NCBI GenBank assembly: GCA_964019335.1
Contig: OZ025656.1
Location: 303,501-367,500 of the forward strand
Reading direction: 5' to 3'
Length of the DNA stretch: 64,000 nt
From: Diplonema japonicum
Taxonomy: Eukaryota; Euglenozoa; Diplonemea; Diplonemida; Diplonemidae
Shown: in pieces, positions 1 through 9,312 of the stretch
How positions within the stretch are numbered: the first letter of the stretch is position 1
Layout: the number at the start of each line of letters is the position of its first letter
The notes under the pieces: generated by a model
What the model was told of the DNA's origin: nothing
The model's database searches: none
The model's input: the letters and a program-made list of their open reading frames with translations, nothing else
Position numbers and translations under genes: made by a program

Positions 1-1155
1 ATCCTCATCGAGGGGCAGGAGGTGTGGTTTGACATCGCGGCCTCGGACGGGGGGAAGAAGTCTGCCCAGAATCTGGTGGGCCCTGCCGTAAAGTTAAAGG
101 GAACGGGCCGCCTCCCTGACGGCAGACTGATAGGTCTCGTCACCAAATGGAACGAAGACAAGGGGTTCGGATTTGCAAAGACGGAGGAAGGCGACGTGTT
201 CTGCCACCACTCGAGCGTCGGGGGTAGCCTGATAGAGGGGCAGGAGGTCTTCATCGAGTTGGAGATGACAAATGACGGCAAGAAGGCAGCGAAGTCGGTC
301 AGTGGCGACGGTGTAATGCCGAGGGGAGCCAAGGGCGGCAAGGGTGAGGCACCTGTCATCGGAAAGGGAGGGAAGGGTGGAAAGGGCGCCCCCCCCTTCA
401 TGGGAGGTAAGGGCGGCAAGGGCGAAGGGTTCGGGGGTGAAGGTGGCAAAGGATACGATTCAGGAAAGGGCGGCAGAGGAATGTATGAGGACAGGAGAGA
501 AGGCAGAAGAGACGAGAGGAGGAGAGGTATGTTGCAAGACAAGACAAGACAACACAACACAGACTACGACAGGAATGAAGGAGGTGACAGCGGCCCGAAA
601 GAAGGACAGCAAACAGGAACCGTTGCAAGATGGCTGGATGGAAAGGGCTTTGGGTTCATAGAAAACGTAAAGGACGGAAGGGAAATATTCTGCCACAACA
701 GGTCCTTTGGCGGCGGGGGCCTAGAGGTGGGCGGGACCATCTACTTCGACATCGAAGAGGACAGGTCTGGTAAGCCATGCTGTGCCAATGTCCACGGTCC
801 GGCAGTCCGGCCTGAAGGTGTTCCTCCTTCCAGTGGTGGGAGAGACGCTGGGAGGGACAGGGGCATGATGAGGGGAGGGCCAGACAGAGACGACAGAAGA
901 ACAGACCGGGATGACAGAAGGGAAAGGAGAGAGAGGGATGATAGAAGAGACCCCAGAGATGACAGAAGAGACTGGGACGACAGAAGAGACGCAAGGGACA
1001 AGGATTACAGGGACAGACGGGGAGGTGGGGAGAGAAGGCGTGTCTCGCGGGAACGAGGAGGCAGGAATGACAGAAGTGAGAGAGGTGGAGACAGGGACAG
1101 AGACAGGGGTGGTGGTGGTGGTGGTGGTAGGGCTCCTCGTGAGGTATTGGGGAGT

Positions 1156-1186
<31 letters not shown>

Positions 1187-1199
1187 CAGAACAAGAAGG

Positions 1200-1234
<35 letters not shown>

Positions 1235-1236
1235 AA
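1..1236 (+). CDS. Cold-shock-domain RNA-binding protein, 5' truncated
   Basis: The frame is open from base 1, so the N-terminus lies outside the window. Three cold-shock-type nucleic-acid-binding domains can be seen: the tail of one at the left edge, a second at about 130-320 with the RNP1-like run KGFGFAK and the RNP2-like VFCHH, and a third at about 615-800 with KGFGFIE and IFCHN. Gly/Lys-rich linkers separate them. An Arg/Asp/Gly tail (repeated DDRR, then poly-Gly) follows, typical of RNP proteins that condense with RNA. Likely a cytoplasmic or nuclear mRNA-binding protein. The end is uncertain: unspliced, the frame runs through G and A homopolymers to a stop at 1236; a possible GT-AG intron at 1144-1189 (GTATTG to GCAG) would remove the G tract and give a Lys-rich tail whose stop depends on the exact poly(A) length. 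Confidence 0.8.
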
Positions 1237-1757
1237 AGGTCGGTTGGCGTGCGGAGCAAAACCGAGGTGGCCCCAACGCGTGTCCCTCAGAGAGCTCAGG
1301 TTCCAGCAGCGAATGAATGGACAGAATTTAAAAAAAAAGGGGGGGGGAAGTGTTTCTATTTTTTTCTTAACCGGAAAGTTTTTTCTTTTGCTCCCCCCCT
1401 TCTTTTGTTTTATTTTTCCACACACACACGAGGTCGCTCCCCTTCTCGCTCCTTTGAAAGCGCAAAAAACAAAAACAAAAAAAAGAAGAAGAAATTTAAC
1501 GAAAAAACAAAAAAAAAAAAGAGAGAGAGCAAACGAACGTACTACTACATAGTAGAAGAGGAGTAATAAAGGGGGGGGAAGTGTTTTTTTTTTCTTTTCT
1601 TTTTCTCTTTTTTTTTTTTTCCTTCTCTCTTTTTAATTTTTTTTTAGTTTTCTTCGGAAAAATAAAAAAAAACAAGGTTTATGGTCAACTTATACGGTAT
1701 TTGCCAAGAGAAAAAAAAAAATTGAACTTGAAAGCGGCTTCACAATTTGTTGTTTCT

Positions 1758-1794
<37 letters not shown>

Positions 1795-1874
1795 CTTTCT
1801 TGACAAATACCGAGTAATTTGACCTTATAGCGGCGCCCGTGTAAACAAAAAAAAGAAAAAAAGGGGGGGGGGTA
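1237..1874. other. Homopolymer-rich spacer
   Basis: No gene was recognised. The spacer is built from poly(A), poly(T) and poly(G) runs, including about 40 T at 1758-1795. One GC-richer stretch at 1245-1320 resembles coding sequence. It could be a further exon of the upstream gene if the poly(A) length is misread, but I could not establish this. Confidence 0.6.
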
Positions 1875-4800
1875 ATGGTAACAGACTACCGGCCGTCCCG
1901 TCAACGAGTGGCGAGTTTTCATCAGTCGGCATCAAAGAGAAATGGCAACCAAATGTACAAACGCGGTGCGAGGCTACTGAACAAAGGGGATGTTCCTAGG
2001 TATCTTACTGAAGGGTACAAGGGGCAAGCAAACCCGCTCTCCCTGGAAGGTTACGGGCGGCTCATCAACGACTTCGACAGCCTAACGAAATCAGTTCTAT
2101 CCATTATTGTAGATGTCAACAGGGGAAACAGAGAAGAGCTAGCCAAGGTGAAAGACGTACTAAGAATTATTGATCAGGAAGAAAGCAGCATGGAAAACCT
2201 ATACTCAGGCCTACAGGAAGTAGCACATATAACACAGGATCTGGGTATCACAACGCTCCCTTCCGCTCTCTTCGATATCGCAGAGGTTATCAGCAAGATG
2301 TGTATCAACCCTGGCCTTGTAGTTGACGATGGAGTTGAGGACAACCACGAATTTCAAATCACGTCGTTCAATGCTTTGTTCCCCACCTGCAACCCTTTCC
2401 GAAAAAAACTGGACGATGCTTTCAACTTCGACAGGGTTGATTTCTCCTCCCTTAACCTACCCATCTACGCTGTGGAAAATTGCAAGGCCTCACTGGTAAA
2501 GCTTTTTGAAGGCATCCATGCGTTCATCAAGCACTTCAAAACAGGGCCCATCGACAAAGCGTGCGTGGAAATCCAACGGAAGTACACCCTCGTCCAAGCA
2601 GATCTCTCCAAGGTCACCGCACAGCTGCAGAAGGTTGTCAATGAGCTTGCTGAGACGCGGTCCCGTCTTAGAATTGCCGAAAGAAACTCTAGCAGTATCG
2701 TCCAGCGGAGGGTGTCGACGTCCCGGCAGGGTTCGATGCTCGGGATCAGCACACCCGACGAAGACGTTGCACCGTCTCGTGAAGCGACCCTTGACCCCCT
2801 CAAGGTTACTCACAACGAACGTCCGCAAAAAGCCCCACAACGGGATAAGAAAGAAAGCCACGACGCCCTTTCACGCAGGGAACACGCCCCGAGGCTCCGC
2901 GGCAGTGACCCGAACGATGATTCCGACGGCAGCGAGTTGAGCCTCGAGGGCACCGATGCTATCGCACCGTCCCTCCCTCGCCAGCAGCACAAGCCTGTTT
3001 CACGACAACGTATCGTCGAGGACCAGCCCGCCCCGCCCGTGGATTCTTTCCAAATGGACCAGCCCCGTCCTGAATCTGTTAAAAACATGCTTAACTACAT
3101 GTTTAACAACAAAACTGGGGGCGACAGTATGCCTGGAGTCAAGCGAAAGTGGAACACGTTGAAGCAAGAACGCAAAAGGCGGCTTCCTTCCAGAGGCAGC
3201 AGGACAGATGGCAGACGCCCGACCCCATCGCAGGAAACTCGTGGCGTAACGGAGGCTGATGTGCTCCTAATGCTCCTTAGCAGTTCTCAAGAAAACCAAG
3301 CACAACCTGTGACCCCGCCACCCCCTGTGATCAAAGAGCATCAAGCTACAAATACCGATGCCGTTGAAGAAGTTAAAACAACTAAGCCCTCGCCTGCTGT
3401 TCTTGCTCTGAAGCGTGTTGAAACAACCCGTATGGCGGCCTCCCCCAGAAGCGCCATACATAGTCAAGGTAAGTTCTCCCCCAGGGAAATCCAACGAGAG
3501 CGTGGTGTCATCCCCGCACCAGAGGAAGTTGTAACCTTCGGGAGGTTGCCCTTCTCAGTCTCCCAAAGCCTTGCGGGTCCTGCGCTGAGTGTAAAAAACT
3601 ACGACAAGCCATGCATCTACCAACTGGGTGAAACAAGGACGTTTGAGTTGAAGCAAGTGGTCAAAATGCTGGACGAGCGTTGCATCAATCAGAAGAAGGT
3701 CGTGCCACTGTACATATCCATGCGGCTTGCTAGGTTCAGGAAGAAGGCCCTGCACGACCCACGTGCATTTATCAAGGTGCTGGACAGCATAGACGCAGTG
3801 GTCGAGAAGCAGTTCCGAGATGGCTACTGCACTGTGCAGCGCAGGGACGACGTCATCGTGTTAGGGCAGAGCACAGACGACATGCAAAAGGCTCTAAAGA
3901 CGGCTTTCGCATGTTTAGAGGAAGTACGCGGGCTGTTCCAGAACCCTGCGGAGCTAAAAGTTGCGATTAGCACGAACCGCTCAACAGCAGTCGATCTGTC
4001 GCTGTTGGCAAACCCGCAAGAAGTATTGGTGGAGACGTGCGTCATAAATGACGATGCGAAACAGAAGTATAAAGTTGAAGAAATGAAACTCCCATTCGGC
4101 AAACAAGAAGCAGATGTCACTTCATTCACGCGCTGGAATGCGCAGCCGAGAGTCCGACGTCTTATCCACGTGAAGGAAGATTTCAGGGGTGTGGTGGAGA
4201 AGGAGCACGAGACCCTTGCTGAAAGACTGGAGACCATGCAGAGGGAAGACATTCAAGAGCAGTCTTGCGAGAAGAACCAGTGCGCTGTGATTATTATCGT
4301 GGACATCTTAGGCAGTTCCGACGCGTGGTGCTGTGCTGCCTCTGTGGAACCAGACGATACCGAAGGTAAGAAGCATGCAGAGGAGTTTTATGAGTGCATG
4401 ACGAACTACAGGGCGCTAATCCGACAAGCGCTCATCACGTCATGTGGCTGGGAAGTATGGTGCGGTGGTGATGCCTTTGTCCTCGGCTTCGGGAAGCTGA
4501 AGCAAGCTTTGCAGTGGACAGCGTCGGTAATGGAATCACCACTACGGTGGCCAATGCAGTTCTTTAACAAAACGCCTGACATGTGCGATGTAGTACGCGT
4601 GGGCATCTCACTTGGAGATGTGAAGTTAAAAGAGGACAAACTGGTTGGCGTGAACCTCTTTGCGGCAGCTGCATTATGCAGTTTAGCAGGCGGTGGGGAT
4701 ATCTTGCTGTCGCAAATGCTTGGCATACAAGCAAGAGCCTTTGGGCACCCCACCCGTGACATCGGCCTCCGTCGTGTACCCGAGCTGGACACTGACATCT

Positions 4801-7475
4801 TTGTTGTTGCATTGAGCGCCAAAAAGATAGAACGCACGACAACCGAGAAGAAGAAGGGACGGGCAGCGGTAACCATGGACCCACGTGTCTCATCTGAGCT
4901 GCTCCGCATGCATAAACGGGTGCGTATTTTTTGCAAGTTGTGCGAGAGGTTGAACACTAAAAACGAAAATGAGATGCCTCTCTCAGACGATCAGTTCAAC
5001 TCCATTTGGGCCAAGATCATCAACCTCAACGGCCCGCCTGAGACCATGCTTGTAAGCGAGCTCAGCAACACGCTGCCGCAGGTGCGGACCAAAGACGTCG
5101 GCAAGAACAGAGCCACCATAGACGAGGCCGCACGTTTCGTCATCGATGACGACCTCAAAGAGGAACGTGTCTTCAATGAGGCGCAAATTCAAATGATCTC
5201 GAAGTCTCTGCTGGGGTTTTTGTCGCGGGCGGTCAGACTTATGGCAAAGGCGAAGCGATCAGTGCAGTACCACAAGCAAGGCGGGAAGCTAGTCGCAGCC
5301 ATATCTGCATTCAAAATGAACGGCGGTCCGAGTACATCCGCAATCACACGCTCGATCCTTATGGCGCCTCAGACGCGGGACCCTGCTGTCGTTGTCGAGA
5401 CCGCCATCAACAAGGCACTGACGAGTGCTGCTTCAAAGTGGTCGAACCTCAAATCCAACGTGAAGGTGGCATCGCTCTTTTCAAACCTGACCGGAAAGAC
5501 TAATCCGTTCCTCGCGACACTGGGGGCGGTACGCAATGCTAAAATGGGTGCTGCCGATGCTGCTGCTCCGAGTAGCAGTCTTAAGGAGCCTCAGAGCAAA
5601 GTGAAGTTAATGCTTAATCGACTGAAAGCTACAAACACCGAAGCTGCCACAACGAACGGCAGTGGTGGCAACGATGCCGCCGCTGCCAACGCAAGCCCCC
5701 GTGTCACGATAAATGAACCTACGAAAGCCAAGCCGTCAGACCAAAACTTGCAGATGGGGCAGCAGAATTTAATGCAGGACAACCCGACGCCGACTGAACG
5801 AGCTTTACAACCCTCTGCTTCTCTGTTCAAGTCAGCACTGCAGCAGCCACGCGAGCTGCAGAAGTTTAAAGGACACCAACAGCTCCAGCAGGACGACGGG
5901 CAGCAGCAGCGGTTCCAAAATGAACAACAAGTCACGAACCAAGAGCAACAACAGTCTCACCAGGTCACCGACTTATTTCGACAGAAGAGTGAGAACATGT
6001 ATTCAAGTGGATCTGCGGATCAACATCAACATCAACATCAACATCAGCAACATCCTAGCCAAGAACTTCAACGTCAACTCCAACACCAGCTAGAGTATCA
6101 GCAGCAACAGCATCAACATCAACACGAGCAACATCAGCTCTACCAAGAACAGCATCAAGATCAACCCCAACGTCAGCTAGAGTATCAACATCAACATCAT
6201 CATCAACATAAACATCAACACCACCAACAAGCCCTCTTGCAACAACAGCCTTTCCCCCAACATCAACACCAACACCAACAAGCCCTCGGGAAACAACAGC
6301 CTTTCTCTCAAGATCAGCACCACCAACATCACTACCAACATCAACACCAACATCAACACCAACATCATCAACACCACCAACAAGCCCTCGTGCAACAACA
6401 GCCTTTCCCCCAACATCAACATCAACATCAACACCAACACCAACAAGCCCTCGGGAAACAACAGCCTTTCTCTCAAGATCAGCACCAGCAACATCACTAC
6501 CAACATCAACATCAACACCAACATCATCAACACCACCAACAAGCCCTCGGGAAACAACAGCCTTTCCCCCAACATCAGCATCAACATCAACACTACCAAC
6601 ATCAACAAGCCCTCGGGAAACAACAATCTTTCCCCCAACATCAGCATCAACACCAACAAGCCCTCGTGCAACAACAGCCTTTCTCCCAACATCAGCACGA
6701 TAGGCAACTTTTATTCCAACCAGAACGGTCACCGTCCAAAAGGATACTCTCCCCGCAAGACAGGATGAAAGCAGCAGCTTTGGGTACTAAGAAAGCTGAT
6801 AAACTCTTCCAGCAGATACAATCCTCGGTGAATCAGTTGCAAGGCGCGGGCACAGGCATGACAAAGTTGAAGTCCTTTCAAGCTAGTTTTCCTGCTGCGG
6901 CACAACCGTCGCTTGTCCCACCCACTAACTTTAACTATCAAGGTTCGCCGTCGCTGCAAGGGGAAGGGAGGGACAATAAGGGACAAGCTGTGCAGGTGAA
7001 CGCGCATGCGATGCTTGGCAACCCGCATGCGCAAATGCAGAACACGCATGACCGAGTGTCAAAGTGGCAGGGAGGGGACCAGCTCTTGCCGCCGTTGGAA
7101 GTGGGCGGGCATCCTGCAAAGGATGGGAAGGTGCCGCCACCGAGTGGCTTTGGGACAGGACCAGCACAGGAGAAGAAGAAGATTGCGAAAGTGATGACTG
7201 CAATGAAGACAAGCATGATAGGGCTAGGCCTACGAGGCTTCAACGGGCAAGGAACGGAAACCTCTGAAAGGGGAACACCGGCAATGCGAGCGACACCCGT
7301 CTTGAAAAAAGACCACGGGCAACGAGGGGGCAACCAGATGGACCACCTCAGTGTTTTGCGTCGAAACGTAAGAGGAAAGCTTGCCAGCGCCAAAATGAAC
7401 CGTTTCAACAACGTCCTCAAGGAGGTCAAGCACGCGAGCAACCAGAACCTCCACATATCTCTTCCTCCTCTGTAA
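1875..7475 (+). CDS. Giant protein with two degenerate nucleotidyl-cyclase domains and Gln/His repeats
   Basis: 1866 residues in one exon. Residues about 228-275 look like a coiled coil. A weak cyclase-like fold lies around 600-765. A clearer class III cyclase homology domain at about 800-990 has the first metal Asp (IIIVDILGSSDAW, D810) and the second (GGDAFVLGF, D866), then VRVGISLGDV. The base-selecting Lys expected just before GGD is Trp, and the N-x3-R transition-state pair is altered (VNLFAAAAL, Arg to Ala). It is therefore probably a regulatory or pseudo-cyclase; the tandem arrangement recalls soluble adenylyl cyclases. Residues about 1382-1616 are Gln/His repeats around a QAL-x-x-QQPF motif, followed by a basic tail. 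The start ATG follows a poly(G) tract. Long antisense ORFs over the repeats are shadows. Confidence 0.85.
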   Translation: MVTDYRPSRQRVASFHQSASKRNGNQMYKRGARLLNKGDVPRYLTEGYKGQANPLSLEGYGRLINDFDSLTKSVLSIIVDVNRGNREELAKVKDVLRIIDQEESSMENLYSGLQEVAHITQDLGITTLPSALFDIAEVISKMCINPGLVVDDGVEDNHEFQITSFNALFPTCNPFRKKLDDAFNFDRVDFSSLNLPIYAVENCKASLVKLFEGIHAFIKHFKTGPIDKACVEIQRKYTLVQADLSKVTAQLQKVVNELAETRSRLRIAERNSSSIVQRRVSTSRQGSMLGISTPDEDVAPSREATLDPLKVTHNERPQKAPQRDKKESHDALSRREHAPRLRGSDPNDDSDGSELSLEGTDAIAPSLPRQQHKPVSRQRIVEDQPAPPVDSFQMDQPRPESVKNMLNYMFNNKTGGDSMPGVKRKWNTLKQERKRRLPSRGSRTDGRRPTPSQETRGVTEADVLLMLLSSSQENQAQPVTPPPPVIKEHQATNTDAVEEVKTTKPSPAVLALKRVETTRMAASPRSAIHSQGKFSPREIQRERGVIPAPEEVVTFGRLPFSVSQSLAGPALSVKNYDKPCIYQLGETRTFELKQVVKMLDERCINQKKVVPLYISMRLARFRKKALHDPRAFIKVLDSIDAVVEKQFRDGYCTVQRRDDVIVLGQSTDDMQKALKTAFACLEEVRGLFQNPAELKVAISTNRSTAVDLSLLANPQEVLVETCVINDDAKQKYKVEEMKLPFGKQEADVTSFTRWNAQPRVRRLIHVKEDFRGVVEKEHETLAERLETMQREDIQEQSCEKNQCAVIIIVDILGSSDAWCCAASVEPDDTEGKKHAEEFYECMTNYRALIRQALITSCGWEVWCGGDAFVLGFGKLKQALQWTASVMESPLRWPMQFFNKTPDMCDVVRVGISLGDVKLKEDKLVGVNLFAAAALCSLAGGGDILLSQMLGIQARAFGHPTRDIGLRRVPELDTDIFVVALSAKKIERTTTEKKKGRAAVTMDPRVSSELLRMHKRVRIFCKLCERLNTKNENEMPLSDDQFNSIWAKIINLNGPPETMLVSELSNTLPQVRTKDVGKNRATIDEAARFVIDDDLKEERVFNEAQIQMISKSLLGFLSRAVRLMAKAKRSVQYHKQGGKLVAAISAFKMNGGPSTSAITRSILMAPQTRDPAVVVETAINKALTSAASKWSNLKSNVKVASLFSNLTGKTNPFLATLGAVRNAKMGAADAAAPSSSLKEPQSKVKLMLNRLKATNTEAATTNGSGGNDAAAANASPRVTINEPTKAKPSDQNLQMGQQNLMQDNPTPTERALQPSASLFKSALQQPRELQKFKGHQQLQQDDGQQQRFQNEQQVTNQEQQQSHQVTDLFRQKSENMYSSGSADQHQHQHQHQQHPSQELQRQLQHQLEYQQQQHQHQHEQHQLYQEQHQDQPQRQLEYQHQHHHQHKHQHHQQALLQQQPFPQHQHQHQQALGKQQPFSQDQHHQHHYQHQHQHQHQHHQHHQQALVQQQPFPQHQHQHQHQHQQALGKQQPFSQDQHQQHHYQHQHQHQHHQHHQQALGKQQPFPQHQHQHQHYQHQQALGKQQSFPQHQHQHQQALVQQQPFSQHQHDRQLLFQPERSPSKRILSPQDRMKAAALGTKKADKLFQQIQSSVNQLQGAGTGMTKLKSFQASFPAAAQPSLVPPTNFNYQGSPSLQGEGRDNKGQAVQVNAHAMLGNPHAQMQNTHDRVSKWQGGDQLLPPLEVGGHPAKDGKVPPPSGFGTGPAQEKKKIAKVMTAMKTSMIGLGLRGFNGQGTETSERGTPAMRATPVLKKDHGQRGGNQMDHLSVLRRNVRGKLASAKMNRFNNVLKEVKHASNQNLHISLPPL
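6019..6720 (+). repeat. Coding minisatellite (Gln/His repeats with QAL..QQPF units)
   Basis: Within the giant cyclase-like gene, CAACATCAACAC-type hexamers are interspersed with about seven copies of a unit encoding QAL[GVL][KQ]QQ[PS]F[SP]Q. The units differ in the number of His-Gln pairs, which indicates replication slippage or unequal exchange. Low-complexity Q/H tracts often drive condensate formation; that role is inferred here. Confidence 0.9.
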
Positions 7476-7733
7476 TACCCCTCCTTTAGTTTACACTAAA
7501 GGATTCCCTCCCTCCCCAGCATGGGAGGGTCATTGCCGACGTGCTGTCTGCGTCCCCCGGGTTTCGAGGCGCACTCAAGGCATTGTCTTGCTTTGGTTGT
7601 ATTTTTTTTTTTCTTTCTCGCTCTTGTTATCACGCATATTACCCCTCTTTTTCATTTTCAATGTTTTCATGTACTTCCCGAAAAATATTTCAAAAAGGTA
7701 AAAAAAAAAAAAAAAAAAAAAAAAGAAATAGTA

Positions 7734-9245
7734 ATGGGTGCAAAGTATAAAAATCTGTGCAGCGCTGCGTATTACGGAGATCTGAAGTTGATGAAGAAGC
7801 TTGTGGAGGGTGAAGAGGAAGACGAGGAGGAAGACCCGGAAAAGAAAGGCGACCGCTGGAGAGAACGGGTGAACGAGGCTGGATACGTGACCACGTGCAA
7901 AGGCATCAAAGAGAGGGACTTCGGGTTTGGGTTCGACGTGATCGCCTCGGACGACAATGTTTTCAAATATTGCTTCAAACCGTCGGCGAAAAGCAGTGAA
8001 AAAGCAAGCCCTCTGCACTGGGCGGTCCTTGGAGATGAAATAGACGCAGTGTGGTATCTGCTCCGAAAAGGCGCTGCAACTCGAGTCACATGTACACCTT
8101 TCGATGCATCTCCTCGAGACGTTGCAAATTACAATAAAACAATTTGTGTTTTTCAATCCCAAGAAGCTGAGTTGCTGCTGCAGACCGAGGCCGTTGCAGC
8201 TCAGCTGGACGCCGACCTAGCAGCAGCGGTGTGGGAAATCCATGAGATCAACGGGAGATCAGACCTTTTCTTTCCCCCGAACAAGATGGACCCCCCTTCA
8301 AGGAAGGAGCGTCCACCGCGTGAAACAAATCCTTATTCGTCCATCCGCTTCATATCCCAAGAAGCTGTCAACCAACTCGTTCCCTACACAGGGCCGGGGT
8401 TGGATCCTGTGAGGGAGTTATTGTCGAAACTCCCCATTACGCTCGGTGAAATGTCCCTTTTGAGTTTGAAATCTAGGAAGTTGTACGAGGACGTCCCTTT
8501 GAACAAAGTGCAACTCCTCTGTTTCATGTTGTTAACAACAGACTCCAATTCCTTAAAAGAACTTTTCGATGGAGAAGAGTCCGACAGGGACTTCCCGGAT
8601 CTATTCTGCACAGTACAAACACCACCACCGCCGCCTGGCGACGACGATCCCGCAGGAGCCGCTCCATCGCAGAACTGGTTGGGTATTGAAACGGCTGTGG
8701 AGAAAAGCAGCAAAGCTGTGCCGGGTGAGTTGTATCTACACATAAAAGACATTGAGGAAGGTGGTCCGGGAGAGGAAATAAAGAAATGGGAGGTAGGTCA
8801 TACAAGCGTGTTTGAAAGAATACTCGGGGTGAGGAAGAACAAACCCGAAGAAGCCACCGACGGCCTCCTCATCATCATGACGGACGTTGCCAAAGCTCTT
8901 GACGCATCGCAGTTCTCGGCCTTCCCTGATGAAGGAACTGTCTTCCTTCCCGCCCTGACCAAGTTCGACGTCACGTCAGTTTCAGCACCTCCCGCCGACG
9001 CTGAAACCCCATCACCACACATCGTCACCTTGTCGCTCAAGGCAGGCACTGTGGGGGTCGCTGCACCCCTTGACCTTGCTTCGTGCAATCATACTCTTAT
9101 GTTGATCCAACGATGGCAGGAGAAGCTTGTTAAATTAAGGGAACTCAAGAAAGAAAGAGAGCTGCTGGAAAAGCCGCCGATTGAAGAAAAACTCGAAGGG
9201 GCACACTCAGGGAGCTCCGACGAGCATGAGACCGAGACGCTGTGA
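7734..9245 (+). CDS. Ankyrin-repeat protein with ADP-ribosyltransferase-like C-terminal domain
   Basis: 503 residues. I chose the ATG at 7734 because it follows a poly(A) tract, as in most genes here; the open frame further upstream translates T and A runs. The N-terminus (LCSAAYYGDLKLMKKLVE, later ASPLHWAVLGDEIDAVWYLL) is ankyrin-like, interrupted by an acidic loop. The C-terminal 250 residues resemble mono-ADP-ribosyltransferases: a VGHTSVFERIL strand where the STS-like element is expected, then DASQFSAFPDEGTVFLP and KFDVTSV, matching the segment that carries the catalytic E-x-E before the VL-P strand. Here the expected catalytic Glu appears to be Thr (DEGTV), so activity is doubtful. The ankyrin assignment is firm; the transferase call is tentative. 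Confidence 0.7.
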   Translation: MGAKYKNLCSAAYYGDLKLMKKLVEGEEEDEEEDPEKKGDRWRERVNEAGYVTTCKGIKERDFGFGFDVIASDDNVFKYCFKPSAKSSEKASPLHWAVLGDEIDAVWYLLRKGAATRVTCTPFDASPRDVANYNKTICVFQSQEAELLLQTEAVAAQLDADLAAAVWEIHEINGRSDLFFPPNKMDPPSRKERPPRETNPYSSIRFISQEAVNQLVPYTGPGLDPVRELLSKLPITLGEMSLLSLKSRKLYEDVPLNKVQLLCFMLLTTDSNSLKELFDGEESDRDFPDLFCTVQTPPPPPGDDDPAGAAPSQNWLGIETAVEKSSKAVPGELYLHIKDIEEGGPGEEIKKWEVGHTSVFERILGVRKNKPEEATDGLLIIMTDVAKALDASQFSAFPDEGTVFLPALTKFDVTSVSAPPADAETPSPHIVTLSLKAGTVGVAAPLDLASCNHTLMLIQRWQEKLVKLRELKKERELLEKPPIEEKLEGAHSGSSDEHETETL

Positions 9246-9312
9246 ATAGTCTTCTTATTATTAGATACACCACCTCACCTCACCCTCACCCTCACCACAG
9301 GGACTCAGCAAG

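Noticed and set aside
6055-6732. Long antisense ORF of Val/Asp/Gly repeats
   Set aside because: It is the complement of the Gln/His coding repeats, with no leader or codon signal of its own.
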